A DNA stretch of 64,000 nucleotides from Streptomyces eurythermus (GCF_014649115.1 NZ_BMSK01000001.1:62001-126000), one strand, 5' to 3'. Shown: positions 45,491-53,216, numbered from the stretch's first letter. Numbers and translations: made by a program. Notes: generated from the letters alone by a model not told the origin.

Positions 45491-46756
45491 GTGAGCGAGA
45501 GCAGCGCGCAGACCGTGGCGGACGTCGTCGCCTCGGCCGCCTCCGCCTCCGCCGCGGGGGCGGCCGGGAGCTGGCGCAGGGCGACCGGCATAGCCGGCGC
45601 GGCGCTGGGCGTGCTCGCCGCGGGCGCGGCGGCCGGCGTCGCCGTGGAGCGGATGACGGTGGGGCGCGAGGTGCGCCGCAAGGCCCGGCTGGCGCTGGAC
45701 GCGGCCGGCCCGTACGGCACCCTGCGCGGCACCCCCGGCACGGCGTACGCCGACGACGGCACCGAGCTGTACTACGAGGTCGAGGAGGCCGAGCCCGACC
45801 CGGGTCCGGACGTCTCCCCGCGCCGGCGCCGGCTCTTCGGCCGCAAGGCGCCCGCCCCGGTCACCGTCGTCTTCTGCCACGGCTACTGCCTCGGCCAGGA
45901 CTCCTGGCACTTCCAGCGGGCCGCCCTGCGCGGGGTCGTGCGGAGCGTGTACTGGGACCAGCGCAGCCACGGCCGGTCCGGGCGGGGCGTGGCCCAGACC
46001 CGGGACCGGGTGCCGGTCACCATCGACCAGCTCGGCCGGGACCTGAAGGCCGTGCTGGACGCCGCCGTCCCCGAGGGCCCGGTGGTGCTGGTCGGCCACT
46101 CGATGGGCGGGATGACGGTGATGGCGCTGGCCGCCCAGTACCCCGAGCTGATCCGGGACCGGGTGGTCGCCACGGCCTTCGTCGGCTCGTCGTCCGGACG
46201 GCTCGGCGAGGTCAACTTCGGGCTCCCGGTGGCCGGCGTCAACGCGGTGCGCCGGATCCTGCCCGGGGTGCTGCGGGCGCTCGGCCGGCAGGCGGAGCTG
46301 GTGGAGAAGGGGCGCCGGGCCACCGCCGACCTGTTCGCCGGGGTCATCAAGCGGTACTCGTTCGCGGGCCGGGAGGTCGACCCGTCGGTGGAGCGGTTCG
46401 CCGAGCGGATGATCGAGTCCACGCCGATCGACGTCGTCGCCGAGTTCTACCCGGCCTTCACCGACCACGACAAGACCGAGGCGCTCGCCTGCTTCCGGGA
46501 CCTGCCGGTGCTGGTGCTGGCCGGCGTGCAGGACCTGGTCACGCCCAGTGAGCACAGCGAGGCCATCGCCGGCCTGCTGCCCGACGCCGAGCTGGTGCTC
46601 GTACCGGACGCCGGGCACCTGGTGATGCTGGAGCATCCCGAGGTGGTCACCGACCGGCTCGCCGACCTGCTCACCCGCGCGGGAGCGGTGCCCGCAGGGG
46701 CTACCGTAAGTGGCTATGGAACGACCAGCAGCACCAGCAGCGCACGAGGCCGCTGA
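45491..46756 (+). CDS. Alpha/beta hydrolase with N-terminal membrane-like segment
   Basis: A 421-residue protein. An Ala/Gly-rich hydrophobic helix (about residues 33-53, GIAGAALGVLAAGAAAGVAV) anchors or exports it, followed by an alpha/beta hydrolase domain from about 115: oxyanion region VFCHGYCLGQDSW, nucleophile elbow GHSMGG, acid near GVQDLVTP and His in PDAGHLVMLEHPE. GAAGAGGAGCGG precedes GTG 45491. It sits between alr and tsaE in Streptomyces order, and its last 41 nt overlap tsaE. Substrate unknown; an esterase or lipase-type activity is likely. Confidence 0.92.
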   Translation: MSESSAQTVADVVASAASASAAGAAGSWRRATGIAGAALGVLAAGAAAGVAVERMTVGREVRRKARLALDAAGPYGTLRGTPGTAYADDGTELYYEVEEAEPDPGPDVSPRRRRLFGRKAPAPVTVVFCHGYCLGQDSWHFQRAALRGVVRSVYWDQRSHGRSGRGVAQTRDRVPVTIDQLGRDLKAVLDAAVPEGPVVLVGHSMGGMTVMALAAQYPELIRDRVVATAFVGSSSGRLGEVNFGLPVAGVNAVRRILPGVLRALGRQAELVEKGRRATADLFAGVIKRYSFAGREVDPSVERFAERMIESTPIDVVAEFYPAFTDHDKTEALACFRDLPVLVLAGVQDLVTPSEHSEAIAGLLPDAELVLVPDAGHLVMLEHPEVVTDRLADLLTRAGAVPAGATVSGYGTTSSTSSARGR

Positions 46757-47234
46757 GATCCGGCTGACGATCACCTCCCCGGAGCAGATGCGGGAGCTGG
46801 GCCGGCGGCTGGCCAAGCTGCTGCGCGCGGGCGACCTGGTGATGCTCAGCGGGGAGCTCGGCGCGGGCAAGACCACCCTGACCCGGGGTCTCGGCGAGGG
46901 GCTCGGGGTGCGCGGCGCGGTCACCTCGCCGACCTTCGTCATCGCCCGGGTGCACCCGTCCCTCGGCGACGGGCCGCCGCTCGTGCACGTGGACGCCTAC
47001 CGCCTGGCCGGCGGCCTGGACGAGATGGAGGACCTGGACCTCGACGTCTCACTGCCCGACTCGGTGATCGTCGTGGAGTGGGGCGAGGGCAAGGTCGAGG
47101 AGCTGACCGAGGACCGCCTCCAGGTCGTCATCCACCGCGCGGTCGGCGACACGACGGACGAGGTCCGGCACGTGACGCTGACCGGGCTGGGGGAGCGGTG
47201 GGCCGAGGCGGGCCTGGAGACGCTGACGGGCTGA
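46716..47234 (+). CDS. tsaE: tRNA threonylcarbamoyladenosine biosynthesis ATPase TsaE
   Basis: A 172-residue P-loop ATPase that works with TsaB and TsaD in making t6A37 on tRNA. Walker A GELGAGKTTLTRGL; TSPTFVIARV; VDAYRL and VIVVEWGE (Walker B-like). ATG 46716 has TACCGT 8 nt upstream and no ribosome binding site; GTG 46710 is an alternative. The start lies 41 nt inside the hydrolase gene. Confidence 0.95.
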   Translation: MERPAAPAAHEAAEIRLTITSPEQMRELGRRLAKLLRAGDLVMLSGELGAGKTTLTRGLGEGLGVRGAVTSPTFVIARVHPSLGDGPPLVHVDAYRLAGGLDEMEDLDLDVSLPDSVIVVEWGEGKVEELTEDRLQVVIHRAVGDTTDEVRHVTLTGLGERWAEAGLETLTG

Positions 47235-47284
47235 GCGCCCGCGTCGGCCGCGGTGGCGCCGCGTCCGGCCGGCGGCACGGCGCC

Positions 47285-47890
47285 TTACCGGATCACCACC
47301 ACGGGCACCCCGATGGTGGCGAACTGCCACAGCGCGTCGCCGTCCGCCCGGCTCTCCCGGATCCCGCCCGTCTTCACGTTCGGGTCGGCCGCCGGGGCCA
47401 CCCCGCCGTGCACGGCCGCGCTGAACCCGATCACCACCCCGTCCACGCTGGTGAACCGCACCACGTGCTCGACGGGCAGGCCGTCGGTGCCGGTGGCCGT
47501 GTGGGAGCGGGAGGTGACCCAGTACGTGCCCGGCGCCGGGTCGACGCTGCCCGGGCGCACGGTGAAGGTGCGCCGCACCCGGTTGCCGGGGGCGACCAGC
47601 CAGACCCGGTCGTCGTCCACCGAGTACACCACCCGTTCGCCCGTCCCGGAGCCGTCCGGCAGGGCGGCCGGGTGCTGACGGTCCCGGGGCGCCTTGGCCT
47701 TCGCCGCCGCCGACGCGCTCGCCGCCGGCCCGTCGCGCAGCGCGGCCGGCACGGTCGCCTGGGCCCGCAGCGCGAGGAAGCCGACCGTTCCCAGGGCCGC
47801 CGCGGTGAGGCCGGCCACGATCGCCGAGCTGGTCCCTGCCACCTGCGCCCACCTCTGCTTCGCGTCCGTATCCAGCCTGTTTTGAGGCAT
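47285..47890 (-). CDS. LDT (YkuD)-like protein lacking the catalytic Cys
   Basis: A 201-residue protein with a single membrane segment (residues about 18-45, SSAIVAGLTAAALGTVGFLA) and an outside domain. The domain follows the L,D-transpeptidase pattern: RVWLVAPGNRVRRTFTVRPG, then DPAPGTYWVTSR, and a C-terminal GGIRESRADGDALWQFATIG and PVVVI. Where active enzymes have S/T-x-G-C-(I/H)-R the sequence is KTGGIRES, so the nucleophilic Cys is Gly. It therefore cannot crosslink peptidoglycan by the usual mechanism and may bind or regulate instead. ATG 47890 is chosen; tsaB starts divergently 86 bp away. Confidence 0.7.
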   Translation of the reverse strand: MPQNRLDTDAKQRWAQVAGTSSAIVAGLTAAALGTVGFLALRAQATVPAALRDGPAASASAAAKAKAPRDRQHPAALPDGSGTGERVVYSVDDDRVWLVAPGNRVRRTFTVRPGSVDPAPGTYWVTSRSHTATGTDGLPVEHVVRFTSVDGVVIGFSAAVHGGVAPAADPNVKTGGIRESRADGDALWQFATIGVPVVVIR

Positions 47891-47964
47891 ATGTCGTATT
47901 CGTGGAGACCGTAGCAGCCGGTGGCCGTTCGTCCCGGGCGGCCGTGCGCGAGCCGCGGGCGCCG

Positions 47965-47970
47965 TAGGCT
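47965..47970 (+). promoter_or_regulatory. tsaB -10 box for a leaderless message
   Basis: TAGGCT lies 6 nt before the GTG of tsaB, in a typical spacing for transcription start at the start codon. It is one of the clearest cases in this window. Confidence 0.6.
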
Positions 47971-47976
47971 GTTCGC

Positions 47977-48633
47977 GTGCTCTTGCTCGCTCTGGATACC
48001 GCAACACCCGCCGTCACCGTCGCGCTGCACGACGGCACGGACGTCATCGCCTCGTCGAGCCAGGTGGACGCGCGCCGGCACGGAGAGCTGCTGCTGCCGG
48101 CCGTCGACCGGGTCCTCGCCGAGGCCGGACTGAAGCTGGAGTCCGTCACCGGCGTCGTCGTCGGCACCGGGCCCGGCCCCTACACCGGCCTGCGTGTCGG
48201 CCTGATGACCGCGGACACCTTCGGCCTCGCGCTCGGTGTCCCGGTGTACGGCGTGTGCACGCTGGACGGCCTCGCCTACGCCGCCGACATCGAGAAGGGC
48301 CCCTTCGTCGTGGCGACCGACGCCCGGCGCAAGGAGGTCTACTGGGCGACGTACGCGGACTCCCGCACCCGGCTGACCGATCCGGCCGTGGACCGCCCCG
48401 CCGACATCGCCGAGCGGGTCGCGGGCCTGCCCGCGGTCGGCGCGGGCGCGCTGCTCTACCCGGACACGTTCCCGAGCGCCCACGAGCCCGAGCACGTCTC
48501 CGCCGCCGCGCTCGCCTCGCTCGCGGCGCAGCGGCTGGCCGCGGGCGAGGAGCTGCCCGCGCCCCGGCCGCTGTACCTGCGCCGCCCGGACGCCCAGGTC
48601 CCCAAGAACTACAAGGTGGTCACCCCCAAGTGA
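47977..48633 (+). CDS. tsaB: tRNA threonylcarbamoyladenosine biosynthesis protein TsaB
   Basis: A 218-residue ASKHA-fold protein, the non-catalytic partner of TsaD. MLLLALDTATPAVTVALHDG, then GTGPGPYTGLRVGLMTADTF and PVYGVCTLDGLAY. GTG start with no ribosome binding site. It overlaps rimI by 4 nt (GTGA), the start of the tsaB-rimI-tsaD unit. Confidence 0.95.
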   Translation: MLLLALDTATPAVTVALHDGTDVIASSSQVDARRHGELLLPAVDRVLAEAGLKLESVTGVVVGTGPGPYTGLRVGLMTADTFGLALGVPVYGVCTLDGLAYAADIEKGPFVVATDARRKEVYWATYADSRTRLTDPAVDRPADIAERVAGLPAVGAGALLYPDTFPSAHEPEHVSAAALASLAAQRLAAGEELPAPRPLYLRRPDAQVPKNYKVVTPK

Positions 48634-49163
48634 CACAGCCGGCACCTCCCCGACTGCGCGAGATGCGCTGGTGGGACATCGACCCGGTCCTGGAGCTGGA
48701 GCGGGACCTGTTCCCCGAGGACGCCTGGTCCCGCGGGATGTTCTGGTCCGAGCTGGCCCACGCCCGGGGCCCCGAGTCCACCCGGTGCTACCTCGTCGCC
48801 GAGTCCGCCGACGGCCGGATCGTCGGGTACGGGGGCCTGGCCGCGGCCGGTGACGTGGCCGACGTCCAGACCATCGCCGTCGCCCGCGACCACCAGGGCA
48901 CCGGCCTCGGCGCCCGGCTGCTGGCGGAACTGCTGCGCGCGGCGACCGCGTTCGAGTGCCCCGACGTGATGCTCGAATGCCGGGTCGACAACGTCCGCGC
49001 CCAGAAGCTCTACGAACGCTTCGGCTTCGTCCCCGTCGGCTTCCGGCGCGGCTACTACCAGCCCGGCAACGTGGACGCCCTGGTGATGCGCCTGACCACG
49101 GGATCCGACAGCGGCACCGCCGCCGGGTCCGACCCAGTACAAGGAACCGAGATCAATGACTGA
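48630..49163 (+). CDS. rimI: Ribosomal-protein-alanine N-acetyltransferase RimI
   Basis: A 177-residue GNAT acetyltransferase expected to acetylate the N-terminal Ala of S18 or related targets. [20 protein letters not shown]; acetyl-CoA motif [40 protein letters not shown] and [11 protein letters not shown] 48630 overlaps tsaB by 4 nt, and the end overlaps tsaD by 8 nt, so the three genes are translationally coupled. Confidence 0.93.
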   Translation: MTQPAPPRLREMRWWDIDPVLELERDLFPEDAWSRGMFWSELAHARGPESTRCYLVAESADGRIVGYGGLAAAGDVADVQTIAVARDHQGTGLGARLLAELLRAATAFECPDVMLECRVDNVRAQKLYERFGFVPVGFRRGYYQPGNVDALVMRLTTGSDSGTAAGSDPVQGTEIND

Positions 49164-50253
49164 CGAACCTCTCGTCCTCGGCATCGAGACCTCCTGCGAC
49201 GAGACCGGCGTCGGCATCGTCCGCGGCACCACCCTGCTGGCGGACGCCGTCGCCTCCAGCGTCGACGAGCACGCCCGCTTCGGCGGTGTCGTGCCGGAGG
49301 TGGCGTCCCGGGCCCACCTGGAGGCGATGGTCCCCACCATCGACCGCGCGCTGAAGGAGGCGGGGGTCAGCGCCAAGGACCTGGACGGCATCGCGGTCAC
49401 CGCGGGTCCCGGCCTCGCGGGCGCGCTGCTCGTCGGCGTCTCGGCGGCCAAGGCGTACGCCTACGCCCTCGGCAAGCCCCTGTACGGCGTCAACCACCTG
49501 GCCTCGCACATCTGCGTGGACCAGCTGGAGCACGGCCCGCTGCCCGAGCCGACGATGGCCCTGCTGGTCTCCGGCGGCCACTCCTCGCTGCTGCTGTCCG
49601 CCGACATCACCTCCGATGTGCGGCCGATGGGCGCGACCATCGACGACGCGGCCGGCGAGGCCTTCGACAAGATCGCCCGCGTGCTGAACCTGGGCTTCCC
49701 CGGCGGTCCCGTCATCGACCGCTACGCCAAGGAGGGCGACCCGGGGGCCATCGCCTTCCCGCGTGGCCTGACCGGCCCCCGCGACCCGGCGTACGACTTC
49801 TCCTTCTCCGGCCTGAAGACCGCCGTGGCCCGGTGGATCGAGGCCAGGCGCGCGGCCGGCGAGGAGGTCCCGGTCCGCGACGTCGCCGCCTCCTTCCAGG
49901 AGGCCGTGGTCGACGTGCTGACCCGCAAGGCCGTCCGCGCCTGCAAGGACGAGGGCGTGGACCACCTGATGATCGGCGGCGGTGTCGCGGCCAACTCCCG
50001 GCTGCGCGCCCTCGCCCAGGAGCGCTGCGAGGCGGCCGGTATCCGGCTGCGCGTGCCGCGCCCCAAGCTGTGCACGGACAACGGCGCGATGGTGGCCGCG
50101 CTGGGCGCCGAGATGGTCGCCCGCAACCGGGCCGCCTCCAGCTGGGACCTGTCGGCCGACTCCTCCCTGCCGGTGACCGACCCGCACGTCCCCGGCCACG
50201 GCCATGACCACGACCATGTGCACGAGGTCAGCAAGGAGAACCTGTACTCGTGA
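49156..50253 (+). CDS. tsaD: tRNA N6-adenosine threonylcarbamoyltransferase TsaD
   Basis: A 365-residue catalytic subunit of t6A synthesis. [16 protein letters not shown] at the N-terminus, metal His pair in [16 protein letters not shown] motifs [30 protein letters not shown] and [15 protein letters not shown], then [13 protein letters not shown]. The C-terminus adds a His-rich tail ([14 protein letters not shown]) beyond the usual length near 340. Overlaps rimI by 8 nt and the next small gene by 4 nt. Confidence 0.97.
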   Translation: MTDEPLVLGIETSCDETGVGIVRGTTLLADAVASSVDEHARFGGVVPEVASRAHLEAMVPTIDRALKEAGVSAKDLDGIAVTAGPGLAGALLVGVSAAKAYAYALGKPLYGVNHLASHICVDQLEHGPLPEPTMALLVSGGHSSLLLSADITSDVRPMGATIDDAAGEAFDKIARVLNLGFPGGPVIDRYAKEGDPGAIAFPRGLTGPRDPAYDFSFSGLKTAVARWIEARRAAGEEVPVRDVAASFQEAVVDVLTRKAVRACKDEGVDHLMIGGGVAANSRLRALAQERCEAAGIRLRVPRPKLCTDNGAMVAALGAEMVARNRAASSWDLSADSSLPVTDPHVPGHGHDHDHVHEVSKENLYS

Positions 50254-50507
50254 CCGTCGCACTGATGTGGGAGGCGCGGGCCGCCGACGGGCGGGGCGCC
50301 GACCTGCTCGCCTGGGTCCGCGCCCAGCGCCTGGCCGAGGAGCCGCTGCGCCGCGAGACCTTCCGCGCGCCGCAGGACCGGGTGCTGGTCGTCACCTGGT
50401 GGGACGCGCCGTACGACGCCCCGCTCCCGGAGCTGCCCGAGCCGGACGCGGAGCTGGTGACGCGGGCCGTGCACCGGTGGCGGTTCGAGGCTGTGGCGGA
50501 CGACTGA
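50250..50507 (+). CDS. Small conserved-looking protein downstream of tsaD
   Basis: An 85-residue soluble protein ([51 protein letters not shown]) with alternating strand/helix pattern resembling small ferredoxin-like monooxygenase or DUF folds. GTG overlaps the tsaD stop by 4 nt, so it is coupled to tsaD. Function unknown. No transposase or toxin motif. Confidence 0.7.
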   Translation: MTVALMWEARAADGRGADLLAWVRAQRLAEEPLRRETFRAPQDRVLVVTWWDAPYDAPLPELPEPDAELVTRAVHRWRFEAVADD

Positions 50508-50559
50508 CGCCAGGGGGCACGTGGAGTTGCAGAGGCTGATGAGGCTGCTGTGACTGGAG

Positions 50560-50590
50560 TTGCGGAGGCACCCCCTTCCTGGGCTATGAT
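50560..50590 (+). promoter_or_regulatory. Promoter of the candidate small RNA
   Basis: TATGAT (50585-50590), preceded by GGC, is an almost perfect -10 box. TTGCGG (50560-50565) is a -35 at 19-nt spacing, TGCGGA (50561-50566) at 18. No coding gene follows in this direction before the terminator at 50709-50742. Confidence 0.55.
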
Positions 50591-50594
50591 CATC

Positions 50595-50745
50595 ACACAG
50601 CGAACGGCCGGAACACCGGCCCGGAGCCAGTGCGTTGGTGGTCCAAGGAAAGACGCCCCGCTTCCTGCGGGGAGATGCAGGTGCAAGGCCTGCCCGGCGC
50701 TCCACTCGACACCCCGCCCCCGGGAAACCGGAGGCGGGGTGTTCG
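50595..50745 (+). ncRNA. Candidate small structured RNA (about 150 nt)
   Basis: Between a good promoter and a clear intrinsic-type terminator lies about 150 nt with no open coding content, which folds compactly: a closing helix GGAGC (50623-50627) with GCTCC (50699-50703), hairpin CCCCGC-TTCCT-GCGGGG (50656-50672), hairpin GCAGG-TGCAAGG-CCTGC (50677-50693), then the terminator. The strand is that of tsaD and lacI. I do not recognise a known RNA family (not 4.5S/SRP, tmRNA, RNase P or a named riboswitch). A cis leader for lacI is less likely because the terminator and the separate lacI -10 box lie between. Confidence 0.5.
50709..50742 (+). terminator. Terminator hairpin of the candidate small RNA
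   Basis: ACACCCCGCC (50709-50718) pairs perfectly with GGCGGGGTGT (50733-50742), and the inner CCGG-GAAA-CCGG adds a capped tetraloop stem. It is followed by TCGCGTTG, so the tail is weak in T, as is common in Streptomyces. Confidence 0.75.
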
Positions 50746-50763
50746 CGTTGTACCCGGAGGGGG

Positions 50764-50807
50764 CCGAAAGTTTCGGCGCTTTTTCGAGCACGATTCCGAA
50801 ACTTTCG
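50764..50807. promoter_or_regulatory. Two LacI-type operators upstream of the LacI gene
   Basis: Operator 1: CCGAAAGTTTCGG (50764-50776). Operator 2: CGAAACTTTCG (50797-50807). Each is an odd palindrome of CGAAA-n-TTTCG type, and the two centres are 32 bp apart, about three helical turns, allowing joint binding or looping. CGAAAC-TTTCG boxes are known (from memory) in Streptomyces xylanase and beta-xylosidase promoters bound by LacI-family repressors. They lie 60-100 bp before the lacI start. Confidence 0.7.
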
Positions 50808-50853
50808 AAGCGTTATGCAGTGCACGGTTCTTCGTCGCACGCTTCCGCGCCGC

Positions 50854-50859
50854 TACGAT
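50854..50859 (+). promoter_or_regulatory. lacI gene -10 box (leaderless)
   Basis: TACGAT, 7 nt before the ATG. A weak TTCGTC (50831-50836) is 17 nt upstream. There is no ribosome binding site. Confidence 0.5.
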
Positions 50860-50866
50860 CACTGCT

Positions 50867-51904
50867 ATGAAGCCTCCGAAGCCCGCAGCAGCACAGACGG
50901 CGACGCTCGCCGAGATCGCCCGGGAGGCCGGGGTCTCCGCCCCGACTGTTTCGAAGGTCCTCAACGGCCGTGCCGACGTCGCCCCGGCGACCCGCACCCG
51001 GGTCGAAGAACTGCTGCGCGCCTACGGCTACCGGCGCCGGCGTGCCGAGGCGTCCCGCTCGCCGCTGATCGACCTCGTCTTCCACGAACTGGAGAGCGCC
51101 TGGGCGCTGGAGGTCATCCGGGGCGTGGAGAACGTGGCCAGGGACGCCGGGCTGAGCGTCGTGCTGTCCGAGTCGGCCGGCCGGCTCACCCCCGGCCGCA
51201 CCTGGGCCGACCAGGTCGCCGCCCGCCGCCCGCACGGCGTGGTGCTGGTGCTCTCGGACCTCGACGAGTCCCAGCGGGCCCTGCTGACCAGCCGTTCCGT
51301 CCCGTTCGTGGTGATGGACCCGGCCGGCGACCCGGGCCCGGACGTGCCCTCCATCGGCGCCACCAACTGGCAGGGCGGGCTCGCCGCCACCCGGCACCTG
51401 GTGGAACTCGGCCACACCCGGATCGGCGCCATCAGCGGCCCGTCCCGGATGATGGGCAGCCGCGCCCGGATGGACGGCTACCGGGCGGCACTGGAGACGG
51501 CCGGGCTGCCCGTGGACCCCTCCCTGGTGCTGGCCGGAGACTTCCACCACGACGCCGGGTACCGCCTGGGACTGCAGCTGCTGCGCCGCCCGGACCGGCC
51601 CACCGCCGTCTTCGCGGGCAACGACCTCCAGGCCCTCGGCCTGTACGAGGCCGCCCGCGAACTGGGGCTGCGCATACCGGAGGACCTCAGCGTGGTCGGC
51701 TTCGACGATCTGCCGGTGGCCCGCTGGGTGGGCCCGCCGCTGACCACCGTACGGCAGCCGCTGACCGAGATGGCCGAGGCCGCGGCCCGGCTGGTGCTGG
51801 AGCTGGGACGGGCCGAGGACGAGCGGGCGACGACCCGGGTCGAGCTGGCCACGAGCCTGGTGGTGCGCTCCAGCACCGCCGCTCCCGCGCCGGCCGCCGG
51901 ATGA
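50867..51904 (+). CDS. LacI family transcriptional regulator
   Basis: A 345-residue repressor. HTH and hinge at residues 10-60 (TLAEIAREAGVSAPTVSKVL; NGRADVAPATRTRVEELLRA), then a periplasmic-binding-like sugar domain (VVLVLSDLDESQRALLTSRS; HLVELGHTRIGAISGPSRMM; FAGNDLQALGLYEAARELGL; EDLSVVGFDDLPVARW). The two CGAAA-n-TTTCG palindromes upstream suggest autoregulation and a xylan or xylo-oligosaccharide type ligand, by resemblance to Streptomyces XlnR/BxlR. No sugar gene lies next to it, so its targets must be elsewhere. Confidence 0.93.
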   Translation: MKPPKPAAAQTATLAEIAREAGVSAPTVSKVLNGRADVAPATRTRVEELLRAYGYRRRRAEASRSPLIDLVFHELESAWALEVIRGVENVARDAGLSVVLSESAGRLTPGRTWADQVAARRPHGVVLVLSDLDESQRALLTSRSVPFVVMDPAGDPGPDVPSIGATNWQGGLAATRHLVELGHTRIGAISGPSRMMGSRARMDGYRAALETAGLPVDPSLVLAGDFHHDAGYRLGLQLLRRPDRPTAVFAGNDLQALGLYEAARELGLRIPEDLSVVGFDDLPVARWVGPPLTTVRQPLTEMAEAAARLVLELGRAEDERATTRVELATSLVVRSSTAAPAPAAG

Positions 51905-51918
51905 GAATTCCACAAGAA

Positions 51919-51952
51919 AACGGGCTTACGCCGAAAGCGCTAACAGCCCGTT
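51919..51952 (+). terminator. Hairpin after lacI
   Basis: AACGGGCT (51919-51926) with AGCCCGTT (51945-51952), an 8-bp stem with an 18-nt loop containing CGAAAGCGCTAA, which looks like a half LacI-type site. Followed by CATCATTC. A possible terminator between lacI and the LCP gene. Confidence 0.5.
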
Positions 51953-51965
51953 CATCATTCGGACT

Positions 51966-51971
51966 TATGTT
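51966..51971 (+). promoter_or_regulatory. -10 box of the LCP gene (leaderless)
   Basis: TATGTT lies 6 nt before the GTG of the LytR-CpsA-Psr gene, with no ribosome binding site. Confidence 0.5.
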
Positions 51972-51977
51972 CCTGTC

Positions 51978-53033
51978 GTGACGCGACACGAGGAGCAGGG
52001 CGACACGGGCAGACGGACGGGCCGGCGGTCCAGGGCGCTCAGGATCGCCGGCCTGACCCTGGCGGGCACCCTGGTGCTCGCCGTGGCGGCGGCGGGCTGG
52101 GCGTACTGGCATCTGAACCACAACATCACCAGCGTCGACATCGACAGCGCGCTCGGCGACGACCGGCCCGCCCGCGCGATGCTGACCCCCGCCCCGACCG
52201 CCCCCGCCGACACCTCCCCGGTGCCCACCGGCTCGCTGAACATCCTGGTCCTCGGCTCGGACTCGCGCAGCGGCGCGGCCAACCGGGAACTGGGCGGCGG
52301 GGACAGCGAGGGCGCCCGGTCCGACACGGCGATGGTCGTGCACCTCGACGCGGGCCGGACGACGGCGACCGTGGTCAGCATCCCGCGCGACACGCTCGTC
52401 ACCCGCCCGTCCTGCCCGCTCGACTCGGGCCGCACCTCGGCACCGGCGTACGGCGTGATGTTCAACAGCGCCTACGCGGTGGGCGGTCCGGTGTGCGCGG
52501 TGAAGACCGTGGAGACCCTCACCGGCGTCCGTATGGACCACTACCTCGAGATCGACTTCTCCGGCTTCGCCCGGCTGGTCGACGCGCTCGGCGGGGTGGA
52601 CGTCACCACCGGCCAGGACATCGACGACGACCAGAGCCACCTGCGCCTGGCGGCCGGCACCCACCACCTCGACGGCACCCGGGCGCTGGCCCTCGCCCGC
52701 ACCCGGCACGGCATAGGCGACGGCAGCGACCTGGGCCGCATAGGGCTCCAGCAGACGCTGGTGAAGGCCCTGCTGGAGCAGGTCTCCGACGCCGGACTGC
52801 TCACCGACCCGGCCCGGCTGTACCGGGTCGCCGACGCCGCCACTGCCGGCCTGACCACCGACACCGGACTGGACTCCCTGGGCGAGCTGATGAGCCTCGG
52901 CCGGAGCCTGGAGGGCCTCACCGCCGACCGGGTGACGACGGTGACGATGCCGGTCGTCACGGCCCCCTCCGACCCCAACCGGGTGATCCCCGAGGAACCC
53001 CGGGCGAGCGAACTCTGGGCGTCCCTGCGCTGA
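51978..53033 (+). CDS. LytR-CpsA-Psr (LCP) family protein
   Basis: A 351-residue membrane-anchored transferase that attaches glycopolymers (teichoic acid, capsule-type polymers) to peptidoglycan. N-terminal RRSRALRIAGLTLAGTLVLA membrane segment, then the LCP domain from about 85: ILVLGSDSR, ARSDTAMVVHLD, ATVVSIPRDTLV, INSAY-like FNSAYAVGGP, LEIDFSGFARLVDALGGVDV and ALALARTRHGIGDGSDLGRI. The Arg and Asp residues for polyprenyl phosphate binding are present. GTG start behind a leaderless-type -10 box. Acceptor unknown. Confidence 0.95.
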   Translation: MTRHEEQGDTGRRTGRRSRALRIAGLTLAGTLVLAVAAAGWAYWHLNHNITSVDIDSALGDDRPARAMLTPAPTAPADTSPVPTGSLNILVLGSDSRSGAANRELGGGDSEGARSDTAMVVHLDAGRTTATVVSIPRDTLVTRPSCPLDSGRTSAPAYGVMFNSAYAVGGPVCAVKTVETLTGVRMDHYLEIDFSGFARLVDALGGVDVTTGQDIDDDQSHLRLAAGTHHLDGTRALALARTRHGIGDGSDLGRIGLQQTLVKALLEQVSDAGLLTDPARLYRVADAATAGLTTDTGLDSLGELMSLGRSLEGLTADRVTTVTMPVVTAPSDPNRVIPEEPRASELWASLR

Positions 53034-53035
53034 GA

Positions 53036-53135
53036 TTTCGGGGGATTCCAGAAGGTTTCGGGGGAGTTGGGAGCTTTCAGGGGCTTCGGTGGCTTTCGGG
53101 GCGGCGGAAAAAATTTCCCGGGATTTTTTCGGGGC
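53036..53135 (+). repeat. Spaced TTTCGGGG repeats with AT-rich hairpin
   Basis: Five copies of TTTCGGGG-type sequence start at 53036, 53056, 53075 (TTTCAGGGG), 53094 and 53127, the first four at 19-20-nt steps. The fifth overlaps an AT-rich inverted repeat, GAAAAAAT (53107-53114) with ATTTTTTC (53123-53130), very unusual in this genome. The start of the array touches the LCP stop codon. No coding content. Possible iteron-like binding sites or a terminator; function unknown. Confidence 0.6.
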
Positions 53136-53216
53136 GCGTGTCGATCCGGGCGTCTCCCGTTCGACGTACAGGTGAGCGGCGGGGAACGGCCCCGCCGCCC
53201 GACCGAGGGAGACACC

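Noticed and set aside
50595..50745. Riboswitch controlling lacI
   Set aside because: Its terminator ends before the lacI operators and the separate lacI -10 box, and no known aptamer pattern was recognised; a free sRNA is the simpler reading.
41450..53033. Part of an antibiotic biosynthetic cluster (acpS, SDR, hydrolase, LCP)
   Set aside because: No PKS, NRPS, terpene or other core enzyme is present; genes are in the usual housekeeping order.
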